Shown here: positions 24,623-35,826 of the stretch, in pieces
How the letters are laid out: each line of letters begins with the position of its first letter
How positions within the stretch are numbered: the stretch's first letter is position 1
Source of the DNA: Staphylococcus saccharolyticus
Lineage (GTDB): Bacteria > Bacillota > Bacilli > Staphylococcales > Staphylococcaceae
Assembly: GCF_900458815.1 (NCBI RefSeq)
Contig: NZ_UHDZ01000001.1
Span: 1,798,001-1,862,000, forward strand
Reading direction: 5' to 3'
DNA length: 64,000 nucleotides
Program-made: the position numbers and the translations under genes
Notes under the pieces: generated by a model
The model's input: only the letters and a program-made list of their open reading frames with translations
Database searches by the model: none
What the model was told of the DNA's origin: nothing

Positions 24623-24859
24623 TTAAATAATAGCTCTAAGATAAATTCTAATTAAAGAAGAAATTTTAGAGCTTATTTTTATATCAAAAATTCGTACTAC
24701 ATTTCTATCATTTACTAATAACCCATTTTGATTCTCCCTCATCCTTAATAATACTCCTTCTCTTAAATAATGTTTGTATTGGAAAAGTTGGTTGATAGCT
24801 TGCTCTATTTCATTAGACGTTTTGATATTTATACTAGATATAGTCTTAACCTCTTTAAT
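24623..24859 (-). pseudogene. Remnant of an unrecognised gene, possible PD-(D/E)XK-type fold
   Basis: In an otherwise gene-free 500-base gap, the minus strand holds 78 sense codons without a start codon, ended by a TAA at 24623. The sequence begins IKEVKTISSINIKTSNEIEQ and continues with AINQLFQYKHYLREGVLLR. It is stopped upstream by TGA at 24860-24862. The E-V-K triad followed by a helix with Q..Q..YK resembles the C-terminal half of PD-(D/E)XK nuclease-like proteins. I cannot name a family, and the reading could be chance. No ribosome binding site or intact start is present. Confidence 0.35.
24632..24678 (+). terminator. Hairpin with T-tail downstream of mnhG
   Basis: AGCTCTAA and TTAGAGCT form an 8-bp stem with a 26-base loop, followed by TATTTTTAT. 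It is about 140 bases after mnhG and overlaps the end of the remnant on the other strand. The long loop lowers confidence. Confidence 0.4.
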
Positions 24860-24991
24860 TCATGTATGATTAAAAAATAATTTTCCTGTTTTTATTTTCT
24901 AGAACTATCACTCTTTTTTGTAAGTATTAAATAGGTGTGGTATGATAATAAATCGTAATTGTTACGTTTTAAAGCGTGGAGGAGAGATTTG

Positions 24992-26150
24992 ATGCATTGG
25001 ACAATTATAGGTGGAGGGATACAGGGCACAACGATTGCACTTAAATTAAGACATGATGGTCTACGAAAAGATGAACTTACTATTATAGATCCTTATTCTA
25101 ATTTGTGTGAAAGATTTAATATATACACACAACGAATCAGTATGCCTTTCTTAAGGTCCCCATTTGTTCACCACATACATCCTAAACCTTTTCATCTTAA
25201 GCAATATGCAAAATATCATCAATATACTTCAGCCTATTACGGACCATACAAACGTCCACAAAGAGATATGTTTATGCATCATGTTCATGACCTTGTTCAT
25301 CAATACGAACTTAATGATTGTCAAATCCAAAATAAAGTTAGAAAGCTAAATAAACGTAGAGATAAATGGGAACTTAAATTGGTAAATGGCGAGAAGTTAG
25401 TGACTGATTGTGTCGTCATTTCTAATGGTTGTACACATGCACCTTATATTCCTGATTTATTTCTAAACAAGACGAAAGTTAAACATATTTTTGCTGATGA
25501 TTATAATCACTCATTAGATAATGATGCGACACATGTCATAGGTTCTGGGATTTCAGCTGTACACCTAACATTAAAGTTGTTAAAAAAATGAGTCGAATCA
25601 CAAAAATATTCATTTATGGTTAAATAAAGATATAGAGATACATGATTTTGATCCTGATCCAGGTTGGTTAGGACCTAAAAAAATGAACCAACTATTGTCA
25701 ATATCATCTTCAGATGAACGTATGAAATTAATTGAAGAAGAACGTCATAAAGGCTCTATGCCTATGGAATTATTTTTAAGACTTAAAAAATATATTCAAG
25801 CTGAGCAACTTGTTCTACATCATACACCTATTGATAAAGTTAGTGATTCACAAATTTTTGCTGGTGGACAACACTACGATTATGATCAAATTTTACTTGC
25901 GACCGGTTTTAGTAATCAAATGTTGACACAACCACTTATTAAATCTCTTGTTACTGAGGAACAAGCTCCTTTAAACGACTCAGGATATCCTTCATTAGCA
26001 CATGAGTTAGAATGGCTACATCAATTATTTGTAGCTGGTGGACTTGCGGATTTAGAACTAGGACCATTTGCCCGAAACATCATGGGAGATAAAGGAAGTG
26101 CTGAACGCATTAGTAAAGCATATCGTCGTTTAAGTAAGAAAATATCGTAA
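24992..26150 (+). pseudogene. FAD/NAD(P)-binding oxidoreductase with a frameshift
   Basis: The gene starts at an ATG after GGAGGAGA and encodes a two-dinucleotide-site oxidoreductase. The FAD site reads IIGGGIQGTTIALKL at the N-terminus, and a second Rossmann motif VIGSGISAVHLTLKLL lies near residue 190. The frame breaks at the A7 run around 25582-25588. With one A fewer the text continues LKNESNHKNIHLWLNKDIEI into the downstream frame, which runs to a TAA at 26150 and carries QILLATGFSNQ and the C-terminal LFVAGGLADLELGPFARN. The product resembles lysine/ornithine N-monooxygenase-like staphylococcal proteins of unknown substrate. Confidence 0.8.
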
Positions 26151-26154
26151 ACAA

Positions 26155-26207
26155 ATAGCCCACTTCGATTGTAAACTTTACCATTATACACAATCGAAGT
26201 GGGCTAT
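26155..26207. terminator. Bidirectional terminator
   Basis: ATAGCCCACTTCGATTGT and ACAATCGAAGTGGGCTAT form a perfect 18-bp stem with a 17-base loop between two convergent genes. It probably ends both the FAD oxidoreductase gene and the thioesterase operon. Confidence 0.8.
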
Positions 26208-26215
26208 CTGTTTAT

Positions 26216-26590
26216 TTATTTAATTGATTTAATAGCAATTGTCCCTCGCATTACGCTAATCAATTGGTCTTGCTCATCTTTAATATCAATATTCCAAACC
26301 TGAGTAGTTTTACCTTGATAAATCAATGTAGCAGTTGCAATCACTCGTCCTTTTTTAGTTGATCGAATATGATTCGCATTCATTTCTAAGCCTAATGGAA
26401 TGTATTGTTCAGTATCAATTAAATGCGCTGCTCCTATTGAACATGCTGTTTCACCTAAAGCAAGACTTGCACCACCATGCAAATACCCGAATGGTTGTTT
26501 TACCTTATCAATAACTGGCATGGATATTACAACCTTACCATTCTCTTGATGTTCTATCTTCATATCAAATGTCTCTAAAAGATTGGTCAT
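26216..26590 (-). CDS. PaaI-type hotdog thioesterase
   Basis: This 124-residue single hotdog-domain protein has the family core PFGYLHGGASLALGETACSIGA, where the HGG motif and a downstream acidic residue support acyl-CoA thioesterase activity. Close relatives hydrolyse aromatic acyl-CoAs such as DHNA-CoA of menaquinone synthesis, but the substrate here is not shown. I chose the ATG at 26590 because GAGGTG stands upstream. A GTG at 26599 overlaps that site. It follows the NhaC-family gene by 22 bases in a probable operon. Confidence 0.8.
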   Translation of the reverse strand: MTNLLETFDMKIEHQENGKVVISMPVIDKVKQPFGYLHGGASLALGETACSIGAAHLIDTEQYIPLGLEMNANHIRSTKKGRVIATATLIYQGKTTQVWNIDIKDEQDQLISVMRGTIAIKSIK

Positions 26591-26612
26591 AGTTAACACC
26601 TCAATTCACATG

Positions 26613-27929
26613 TTATAGTACCATAGCAGCTATCGTACCAAAAATCATAAGAGGTATATTGTAGAACAGAAAGTTAGGAACACATGTATCCCGTATATGA
26701 TCATGTTGTCCATCTATATTTAATCCAGCTGTCGGACCTAACGTTGAATCACTTGCAGGTGACCCAGAATCTCCAAGTGCACTTGCTGTTCCTATTAGTG
26801 CGATTAAAGCCATAGTATCAAGCCCAATTGACGTTCCAAATGGAATAAATAACGACGCTATGATAGGTATCGTTGCAAATGATGAACCTATGCCCAACGT
26901 CACTATAAGCCCAACAATATACATCACGATAATACTTACTAATTTATGATCTCCAGTTAAGCTCGTTAAACTTTTAACTAATGTATCGATATCCCCTGTT
27001 GCATTCATAACCCCTGCGAAACCATTTGCTGTTAAAATGACTATCCCAATGTAAGCCATTAATTTAATACCATCGACAAATTGTTCATCCAACTCGTACC
27101 AACGATAGACTCTTGAAATGAAGAAGACAAGCACACCAGCTAGTGCACCAAAAATCATTGAATCAGTAAATGTTTGAACTAAGAAAGTAGCAAGTATAGC
27201 TACTATCGTAACTATTAATACAAAAGGTTTTAGTTGTGTAGTCGTTTCATGATCATTGACGTTACGTTGTTCATAATGACGAGGCTTTCGATATATAATA
27301 AATCCTAAAATCAGACCTACGATATATCCCATTGAAGGTATCAACATCGCCTTCCAAATCATGCTCATTTCTATTGGATAATGTGCTTTTTGAAAACCAC
27401 TTTGAATAATTTGGTGAAATATCTGTCCAAAACCATAAGGTAAAAGAACATAGGGCCAACATAATCCAAATCCAATCACTAAACCAATTAATCGTCTATC
27501 TATTTTTAAATCGTTAAACAGACTAATTAACGGGGGTATAACTATTGGGATAAATGCTATGTGTACTGGAATTAAGTTTTGACTCATAATACTCATTACT
27601 AATAATGAGATAATAATAATAACTTTAACTTTGATACGAGATAGTCGACTATTTTCAGAGTGAATACCTTCAATAATCTTACCTACCAGATAGTCGGTAA
27701 TCCCACTATAAGAAATTAGTGCTGCAAAGCCACCTAATAAAGCGTAACTTAGCGCTACTTCTGCTCCATCTACAATATTCTTACCAAAAACACTGATTAC
27801 TTTCCCTATATTCATACCTGAAATCAATCCACCCGCAAGTGCACTAATAAATAAACTAATGACTACATTTAACCTACATAGACATAGAATAATCATTAAC
27901 ACAACTGCTATGACAACAGCATTCATCAT
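26613..27929 (-). CDS. NhaC-family Na+/H+ antiporter or amino acid transporter (YuiF-like)
   Basis: This 438-residue membrane protein has about 11 helices and belongs to the NhaC/YuiF group (COG2056-like). Conserved pieces are ALLGGFAALISYSG, SQNLIPVHIAFIPIVIPPLI, GIGSSFATIPIIASLF and ALGDSGSPASDSTLGPTAGLN. Annotated relatives are called Na+/H+ antiporters or histidine/amino acid transporters, and sequence alone does not decide. The ATG ATG start follows AAAGGGTGA. The thioesterase gene follows directly. Confidence 0.8.
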   Translation of the reverse strand: MMNAVVIAVVLMIILCLCRLNVVISLFISALAGGLISGMNIGKVISVFGKNIVDGAEVALSYALLGGFAALISYSGITDYLVGKIIEGIHSENSRLSRIKVKVIIIISLLVMSIMSQNLIPVHIAFIPIVIPPLISLFNDLKIDRRLIGLVIGFGLCWPYVLLPYGFGQIFHQIIQSGFQKAHYPIEMSMIWKAMLIPSMGYIVGLILGFIIYRKPRHYEQRNVNDHETTTQLKPFVLIVTIVAILATFLVQTFTDSMIFGALAGVLVFFISRVYRWYELDEQFVDGIKLMAYIGIVILTANGFAGVMNATGDIDTLVKSLTSLTGDHKLVSIIVMYIVGLIVTLGIGSSFATIPIIASLFIPFGTSIGLDTMALIALIGTASALGDSGSPASDSTLGPTAGLNIDGQHDHIRDTCVPNFLFYNIPLMIFGTIAAMVL

Positions 27930-28123
27930 TTTATTTCACCCTTTATCACTCTATCGAACTAAAGTATTTATAAATTTCATAGTAGCAAGACATGTTTTTA
28001 ATGTCAATGTAAAAAAGTAAGACCTAGTCATAGCAATCTATTTAATATAACTCATCAAGACTAATGAAATTGCAAAATAAAGATGAATGATTAAGTCTAA
28101 CTTAAAGTAATTTCCATGTATCT

Positions 28124-29605
28124 CTAATTATATGATTGTTTCATCCACTCCACAATTGTTGGTATCATATAGCCTGTTGGTCCTTTAGGTCCTTTAAATG
28201 AATGAAAATGACTTGTTGCTGGACCAGCAATATCAAAGTGAATATGTGGTGTTAAACCACTAAAATGTGAAATAAAGGCTGCTGCAAATAATGCTTTTCC
28301 TTGTCCATTAGTATGATTCACTAAATCAGCGACATCCGACTTTTTTATTAATTGTTGTTCAGTATCTGTAATTGGTAATTCGAACACCTTTTCATCAACT
28401 GCATGTGCTACATTTAATATACTTGTCAATTCATTTTTAGCATCGGAATGAAAAGCCGCTGACTTATCTTCGCCTAATGCTACAATTGCCGCACCAGTAA
28501 GTGTTGCAAAATCTAAAATCAATTGAGGTTTAAACTGCGTTGCATAAAACACAGCATCTCCTAATAACATTCTTCCTTCTGCATCACTATTTAACATTTC
28601 CACTGTTTCACCGTTAAGTGCTGTAAAAACATCATCAGGTTTCATAGAAGCTTCGTTAATCATATTTTCTGCAGAAGCAATTATTCCAACTATGTTGACT
28701 GGCAATTGTAGTTTAGATATTGCATCAATCATTCCTACTACATTAGCAGCACCACACATATCAAATTTCATTGTTTGCATACCTGTTTTTGACTTAATAC
28801 TATAACCACCTGAATCATAAGTAATGCCTTTACCAACTAAAATAATTGGATCTTCATCCTCTTGTGCACCATTGTAGGTGATAGTAATTAATCTGGGTCC
28901 ATGACTAGAGCCCTTGCCAACTGCATATAATAACCCAAAACCTTCAGATAATAACTGTTCAGTATCTTTAATATCAACATTTACGTTACTTCCGTCAAAA
29001 TGCTTTCTGATCTGCTCAGCAAAGTATTGAGGCGTTAAAATATTCAGTGGCATCTGACTCAATTCACGAGATAAATTAATGGATTGACCTATTTGTTGAC
29101 CTTCTTTAACAAGTGTATCGACATCAGAATGAGTCGTTTGTATATGAATATGAGGTTGATATGGTGCTTTTTTATCTGATTTATAGTTATCAAATTGATA
29201 AATTGATTGCTCACTTTGTAAACCTAGAGTTTTTAAAAGCTTTGATACATCGACATATTTAGAAATAAATGTCTCTAGAAGTAATTCCGCTTCATTAATA
29301 TGCTCTTGTTTTAAATATTGAAATAATTGTCCCCAAACCTTTAATAAATTTTGATATGATAATTGCTTCAAATTTCCTAACCCTACAGTCACTAAACGTT
29401 TGGGAATATCTTCTATGTAGAAAATTGTCGATGAAATCTTCCCAACCTGACTGCCAATAATACGATGTTGTTTTAACATTTCGATTTGCTTCGTAAGTGT
29501 TATTTGATTGTATTTAATCTTACCTAATTGATTAATATGATCAGGAATACCTATGATAATTGTTTCAATCGGGGATTCATTATTGTGATTAACGTGAAAA
29601 CGCAT
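28124..29605 (-). CDS. M17 leucyl aminopeptidase
   Basis: The 493-residue cytosolic metallopeptidase removes N-terminal residues from peptides. The metal-binding signatures are present: VGKGITYDSGGYSIK with lysine and aspartate ligands, and NSDAEGRMLLGDA with the Asp/Glu ligands and catalytic arginine. The N-terminal domain (residues 1-160) is more variable, as usual in the family. I chose the ATG at 29605, which follows ACGGAGGAAAA. An upstream in-frame ATG at 29641 has no such site. It lies between the NhaC-like operon and ndh. Confidence 0.9.
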   Translation of the reverse strand: MRFHVNHNNESPIETIIIGIPDHINQLGKIKYNQITLTKQIEMLKQHRIIGSQVGKISSTIFYIEDIPKRLVTVGLGNLKQLSYQNLLKVWGQLFQYLKQEHINEAELLLETFISKYVDVSKLLKTLGLQSEQSIYQFDNYKSDKKAPYQPHIHIQTTHSDVDTLVKEGQQIGQSINLSRELSQMPLNILTPQYFAEQIRKHFDGSNVNVDIKDTEQLLSEGFGLLYAVGKGSSHGPRLITITYNGAQEDEDPIILVGKGITYDSGGYSIKSKTGMQTMKFDMCGAANVVGMIDAISKLQLPVNIVGIIASAENMINEASMKPDDVFTALNGETVEMLNSDAEGRMLLGDAVFYATQFKPQLILDFATLTGAAIVALGEDKSAAFHSDAKNELTSILNVAHAVDEKVFELPITDTEQQLIKKSDVADLVNHTNGQGKALFAAAFISHFSGLTPHIHFDIAGPATSHFHSFKGPKGPTGYMIPTIVEWMKQSYN

Positions 29606-29715
29606 AGTTTTCCTCCGTTCATTTATGTGTATATCACTCATTATAAATCATTATATAGAAATTCTAAAAACAAACTTAGCAATAAAAAAACTTAATTAAA
29701 CCACTGTATAAAAAA

Positions 29716-29759
29716 TGCATCCTTTAAGTTAGAATAATAGCACTAACTTAAAGGATGCA
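29716..29759 (-). terminator. Intrinsic terminator after ndh
   Basis: TGCATCCTTTAAGTTAG and CTAACTTAAAGGATGCA form a perfect 17-bp stem with a 10-base loop, followed on the minus strand by TTTTTTAT. It lies 34 bases after the ndh stop. Confidence 0.85.
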
Positions 29760-29793
29760 GGTTATAAAACTACTATATTATTAAAATATTGCT

Positions 29794-31002
29794 TTAGAAT
29801 TTACCTTTTTTAAATGCTAAACCTACGCCACCAAGTTTATATATTGCGCGAGTATCAATGACTTTCTTCAAGAATGCTGCTTTTTTACCAGTAATATCTC
29901 TACCATAAACAATACCAACACCATCATGAGCACCAAGTGAACACACTGTTCCACGATTGACATATTGGAAATCTTGTGTAGGTTCACCATTCAACATATG
30001 TTTGATATTCATTGCAACGTGTTCACCTTGTTGCATAGCGATTTGAGCAGTTGTAGGTAAAGGACGTTCTTCACCAGCTGGAATAAACGCTGCGCAATCC
30101 CCTACAACAAAGATATCATCGTGACCATCTATTGTTAAATCTTGCTTATTAATAATACGCCCACGTTTAACACCTTCAAATGATTCTTCCATTAAGTGAC
30201 TTCCACGAACGCCAGCAGTCCATACTGAAGTACCTGCTTCTAATTGTTGTTTTTGACCATTTACTTCAACTACGAAGCCTTTTTCATTACAAGCAACAAT
30301 CGGAGTAGCAATTTTGAATTCAACACCACGCTCTTCTAAATAATTAACAGCGTAATTAACTAACTCATCTGAGAACATAGGTAACATTTTTGGCGCTGCT
30401 TCGACACAAGTTAATTTAACTTTGTTTTGGTCGATTCCATATTTACTACATAATTCTGGAACTCTGTCAGTTAATTCACCCAAGAATTCAATTCCAGTAA
30501 ATCCGGCTCCACCTACTAAGATAGATAAGTCTCTATCATCTTTGTCTTTAGATGCTACATAATTTGCGAACTTATCTTCAATGTGACGAGACAATTTACG
30601 AGAAGTTAAAACATTCTCAATTTGGAAAGCATGTTCTTTCATACCATCAATACCAAATGTTTCACTAACAAAACCTAATGCAACGACTAAAATATCAAAA
30701 TCATAAACACCTTTATCAGTTTCTACGCGTTTAGCATTGCGATCAATTTTCGTTACTTCAGCAACAACGAAATTCACTTTATTTTTATTGACCGTTTTCT
30801 CAACAGGATAAAGTAAATCTTCATAATTAATCGTTCCTGCAGAAACTTCATGCAACCAAGTTGTTTCATAGTGGTATTCATTCTTGTTGATTAAAGTAAT
30901 TTCCGCTGCCTCAGCAGAAAGTTCCTTTTGTAATTTAGTTACAGTTTGTAAACCAGCATATCCTGCACCTAAAACTAGCACTTTCTTACGATCTTGATCC
31001 AT
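29794..31002 (-). CDS. ndh: Type II NADH dehydrogenase
   Basis: This non-proton-pumping NADH:quinone oxidoreductase feeds electrons into the menaquinone pool. The 402 residues contain the FAD motif [15 protein letters not shown], the NADH-binding motif [17 protein letters not shown] and the second FAD contact [12 protein letters not shown]-terminal amphipathic segment is expected to anchor it to the membrane. The paralogous yutJ-like gene 1.2 kb away is frameshifted, so this is the only intact NDH-2 in the window. Confidence 0.94.
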   Translation of the reverse strand: MDQDRKKVLVLGAGYAGLQTVTKLQKELSAEAAEITLINKNEYHYETTWLHEVSAGTINYEDLLYPVEKTVNKNKVNFVVAEVTKIDRNAKRVETDKGVYDFDILVVALGFVSETFGIDGMKEHAFQIENVLTSRKLSRHIEDKFANYVASKDKDDRDLSILVGGAGFTGIEFLGELTDRVPELCSKYGIDQNKVKLTCVEAAPKMLPMFSDELVNYAVNYLEERGVEFKIATPIVACNEKGFVVEVNGQKQQLEAGTSVWTAGVRGSHLMEESFEGVKRGRIINKQDLTIDGHDDIFVVGDCAAFIPAGEERPLPTTAQIAMQQGEHVAMNIKHMLNGEPTQDFQYVNRGTVCSLGAHDGVGIVYGRDITGKKAAFLKKVIDTRAIYKLGGVGLAFKKGKF

Positions 31003-31270
31003 CTCTAATTCACCTAAGCTTTCATAATATTTTAACCAAAAATGAAGAAAAAGGCTATAAACTTATGACAAAATAAGCTACTTCATTCGTTATAGTCTTC
31101 GTCGACATCTCAAATCATTACGTCTTTTTAATTCCTTCCCATCTCCAGTTGTTCACACAAAAGACACTTTTAATCTAAGTTTAATTTTATAGCTTTTACC
31201 CTACATTTTCAAGCTAGAATAGGTTTAGATTGTGAAAAATTTAATTTATTTCACATAGGCAATACTATGG

Positions 31271-31630
31271 TTAACATTGTTCAGGATTTCCTGAAACTGT
31301 AGCAGTTTTAAACGAACTACCACAACCACATGAAGCAATAGCGTTAAGATTATCTATTTGGAATCCGCCACCCATAAGTGACTGTTTGAAATCAATGGTT
31401 GTTCCATTTAATACAGGGGCATTATGTTTATCTACTAGGACTTTTAAACCATAATATTCAATAACTTCGTCATTATCGCCTGGTTCTTCCTCTGCAGACA
31501 TACCATAAGTTAAACCCGTACATCCTCCACCATTCACTTTTATTTTTAAATACCCATGAGACATATCATTGCTTTTCAGCATATCTTTCACCTCATAAGC
31601 TGCTGCTTCAGTCAAAATTACTGTTGCCAT
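31271..31630 (-). CDS. IscA/HesB-family iron-sulfur cluster protein
   Basis: This 119-residue A-type carrier of Fe-S clusters has the three invariant cysteines, one in NGGGCTGLTYG and two in ASCGCGSSF near the C-terminus. It may pass clusters from the SufBCD machinery, encoded 20 kb away, to target proteins. The ATG follows GGGAGG. It lies next to yuzB and near nfu, a redox and Fe-S cluster conserved in Firmicutes. Confidence 0.9.
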   Translation of the reverse strand: MATVILTEAAAYEVKDMLKSNDMSHGYLKIKVNGGGCTGLTYGMSAEEEPGDNDEVIEYYGLKVLVDKHNAPVLNGTTIDFKQSLMGGGFQIDNLNAIASCGCGSSFKTATVSGNPEQC

Positions 31631-31692
31631 TTTTAAAACCTCCCAAAACGTTTTATATCATCATTCAAATAAATTATTAGTTATATTAAGCA

Positions 31693-31938
31693 TTAAAACA
31701 TATTAGTCACATCATTGTCTTCTATATGTTTATAAATATTTGATAATAAATCATCCGGCGTATCACCTTCAACGATATCACCGTCTACAAGTACATATAA
31801 CCCACTTGAACATATACCACAATTTTGTAAACATCCGTATTCTAAAACATCTATTCCGGGATCATTTTCAAGTTTTTCGTAAACAGTATCTCCGCCCTTT
31901 GCCATATTCGACACACAAAATTCTACTAACGGAAACAT
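31693..31938 (-). CDS. yuzB: YuzB family protein (DUF1450)
   Basis: This 81-residue protein has four cysteines, in EFCVSN and [13 protein letters not shown], a thioredoxin-like ferredoxin pattern typical of DUF1450. Its function is not established. In Bacillus the homologue lies beside yutJ, yuzD and yutI, and the same four families cluster here. The start follows AGAAGGTGA. Confidence 0.85.
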   Translation of the reverse strand: MFPLVEFCVSNMAKGGDTVYEKLENDPGIDVLEYGCLQNCGICSSGLYVLVDGDIVEGDTPDDLLSNIYKHIEDNDVTNMF

Positions 31939-32075
31939 AAGTCACCTTCTTATTTATGATTAGTTTATACATTATAACAAAGTTAATACGATATTGCCTA
32001 TCAGTCAGTTTCATGATTTTTATGGGTTACATTTGTTTTATCATGCATAAAAAATAAATTGCATTCTACATTTGT

Positions 32076-32104
32076 TTGTAGTCATTTTGAAAAACAGATA
32101 TAAT
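32076..32104 (+). promoter_or_regulatory. Probable promoter of the yutJ-like gene
   Basis: TTGTAG (32076-32081) and TATAAT (32099-32104) are separated by 17 bases, about 140 bases upstream of the start codon. The remaining 304-base gap contains no other gene I can recognise. Confidence 0.45.
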
Positions 32105-32242
32105 AACTATACACATAAATATTTACTTACGTGTTAAGGGGTTAAGTATATCAATCATTTATCTTTTAATAATTCTGTCATTTTGAAAGATATTTTCAAA
32201 AGGGTTTCAAGAAAATATATTAAACAAAAGGGGTATAAAGCA

Positions 32243-33310
32243 ATGAAAAACTTAGTATTACTAGGGTGGGGGCTATGGTAATATGCAAATCATGTCACGT
32301 ATTTTACCTCATTCAATTCCTGAGGGGTACCATGTGACTTTAGTTGATCGTATGCCATTTCATGGATTAAAGCCAGAATTTTACGCGCTTGCGGCTGGTA
32401 CGAAATCAGACAAAGATGTACGTTTACAATTTCCAGAGAGTAATCGTATTAATACGGTTTATGGTGAAATAAACGATATCAATCTCGATGAACAAATCAT
32501 CTCTGTTGGTAATTCAAAAATTGATTATGATGAATTAATTATTGGATTAGGTTGCGAGGACAAATACCACAATGTGCCTGGAGCAGAGGAATACACGCAC
32601 AGTATACAAACTTTATCTAAGTCAAGAGAGACTTATCATAGTATTAGTGAACTACCAAGTGAAGCTAGAGTCGGAATTGTTGGTGCCGGTTTAAGTGGCA
32701 TTGAACTAGCTAGTGAATTACGTGAAAGTCGTGCAGATTTAGAAATCTTACTTTATGATAGAGGGCCACGTATTTTAAGAAACTTCCCTGAAAAGTTAAG
32801 TAAATACATATCTAACTGGTTTCAAAGCACAATGTTACTGTTGTGCCAAATTCAGTCATTAATCGAATTGAACCAGGAAAAATCTATAATAGTGTCCCAG
32901 AAGATTTTGATTTAGTGGTATGGACAGCTGGTATTCAACCTGTTGAAGTTGTGCGTAATTTACCAATAGATATAAGCAATACCGATCGTGTGATTGTGAA
33001 CCAGTATCATCAAGTTCCAACTTATAGAAATGTATATGTATACGTTGTGGGCAATTGTGCAGATTTACCACATGCTCCTAACGCTCAATTAGCTGAACTG
33101 CAAGGGGAACAAATTGCTGATATTTTGAAAAAACAATGGAATAACGAATCACTTCCAAAGAAAATGCCCGAAATTAAAGTCCAAGGTTTCTTGGGTTCGT
33201 TGGGTGATAAACAAGAATTTGCATATATTATGGATAGAACAGTTACAGGACGTTTAGCTTCTATTCTAAAATCAGGTGTTTTATGGCGCTACAAATACCA
33301 TAATGGTTAA
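32243..33310 (+). pseudogene. YutJ-like NADH dehydrogenase with two frameshifts
   Basis: The ATG at 32243 follows AAAAGGGG and starts MKNLVLLG, then needs one base less in the GGG at 32264-32266 to continue GGGYGNMQIMSRILPHS. The frame then runs through the second nucleotide motif VGIVGAGLSGIELASELRES. A second shift lies near 32823-32826, where one more A would join SNWFQK to HNVTVVPNSVINRIEPG. The last part contains LVVWTAGIQPVEVV and VVGNCADLPHAPNAQLAE. The total length equals about 355 codons, as in YutJ-type proteins. The +1 and -1 changes cancel overall but leave a wrong frame of about 186 codons between them. Confidence 0.82.
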
Positions 33311-33321
33311 TTGTCAAATTC

Positions 33322-33538
33322 AAAGGAGTCTGGGACATCAATCATTGTTCAGGTATTTTTCGCAAATTGACAGTCGATGACTAAATTGAAAGTGGGCTTA
33401 TATCAAACTCTTTTCAACTATAGTCTGGGGGCCCTAACAAAGAGAATTTCATCCAGAAATTCAACAGACAACGCAAGTTGGTTTTCGTTGTCATGGTGAG
33501 ACAACGAATTCAATATGAATTCTATCCCACTCCTCTTT
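33322..33538. repeat. Staphylococcal structured intergenic repeat element
   Basis: Between two convergent genes lies a 217-base element whose ends can pair (AAAGGAGTCTGGGA with TCCCACTCCTCTTT, apart from a CT bulge). Inside are further hairpins, such as CGTTGTC/GACAACG and AATTCA/TGAATT. I recall near-identical intergenic copies in many staphylococcal genomes, beginning with the same GGGACA end. A fragment of the same family lies at 50499-50534. It may act as a terminator or structured RNA, and no function is established. Confidence 0.6.
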
Positions 33539-33544
33539 TTACTA

Positions 33545-33865
33545 TTAATGATTAAAATGGGTTTCAATGAATCGTGTCACTCGCCTCGTTTGGATATAAC
33601 CATCAGCAACGTATTCGTCATTCATTGTGATTAAAGGATAAAATAATTCATCATCATTTATTCTTTCAATAAACTGCTCATCATGATCAGTTAAGTTGTC
33701 AGTATCATTTTCAATATCAATATATGTAAACTCAAAATGATGTTTAGGAAGCTTTCGCTTTAATAATGGTTGGAGCCACTGATAGGTATCTTTAGAAGTT
33801 GGTGCATTCACACAACTTGCACATGCCACATCTGCTCCATACACGACAACACTTATTTTAGCCAT
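33545..33865 (-). CDS. yuzD: YuzD family protein (DUF1462)
   Basis: This 106-residue thioredoxin-like small protein has a CASC motif (VACASCVNAPTSK) near residue 16 and a C-terminal YVADGYIQTRRVTRFIE. The DUF1462 family has no proven function but is conserved next to nfu and yutJ in Firmicutes. I chose the ATG at 33865. The preceding in-frame TTG lies closer to the GGGGA ribosome binding site. Confidence 0.83.
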   Translation of the reverse strand: MAKISVVVYGADVACASCVNAPTSKDTYQWLQPLLKRKLPKHHFEFTYIDIENDTDNLTDHDEQFIERINDDELFYPLITMNDEYVADGYIQTRRVTRFIETHFNH

Positions 33866-33964
33866 CAAAATCCCCTATCTTGTTTTATAGATTTTTGTTA
33901 CTGAATCTATTATAATGTATAAACAATGATTATGAAATAAATGACTTGAAAGGAGACATGTCTC

Positions 33965-34207
33965 ATGCCTACTGAGAATACTACAATGTTTGATCAAGTA
34001 GCTGAAGTCATTAAACGTTTACGTCCGTTTTTATTACGTGACGGTGGCGATTGTACACTCGTAGACGTCGAAGATGGGATTGTTAAACTCCAATTACATG
34101 GTGCTTGCGGTACATGTCCTAGTTCTACAATCACTTTAAAAGCTGGTATTGAACGTGCACTTCACGAAGAAGTCCCAGGCGTTATAGAAGTAGAACGAGT
34201 ATTTTAA
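33965..34207 (+). CDS. nfu: Nfu-type Fe-S scaffold protein
   Basis: This 80-residue protein is a single NifU C-terminal domain. It starts with [27 protein letters not shown] and carries the cluster-binding motif CGTCPSS. It can carry a 4Fe-4S cluster to targets such as LipA or aconitase. The start is supported by GAAAGGAGA upstream. It is divergent from yuzD. Confidence 0.92.
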   Translation: MPTENTTMFDQVAEVIKRLRPFLLRDGGDCTLVDVEDGIVKLQLHGACGTCPSSTITLKAGIERALHEEVPGVIEVERVF

Positions 34208-34234
34208 CAATTTTATATATGGGGAACTCTGAGT

Positions 34235-34260
34235 CAGTACTTTATAAGTACTGGCTTTTT
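34235..34260 (+). terminator. Intrinsic terminator after nfu
   Basis: CAGTACTT and AAGTACTG form a perfect 8-bp stem with a 3-base loop, followed by GCTTTTTT. It lies 28 bases after the nfu stop. Confidence 0.85.
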
Positions 34261-34296
34261 TAATTGTATTCATTTAAATGTCGTGTATATATCAAT

Positions 34297-34330
34297 AAAG
34301 ACCAGTCACTTTAAATAGCGACTGGTCTCT
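34297..34330 (-). terminator. Intrinsic terminator after dltD
   Basis: GACCAGTC and GACTGGTC pair around a 12-base loop, with T-rich flanks on both strands. It ends the dlt operon on the minus strand. Confidence 0.75.
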
Positions 34331-34334
34331 TTAT

Positions 34335-35815
<1,481 letters not shown>

Positions 35816-35826
35816 TTACTCCTTTA

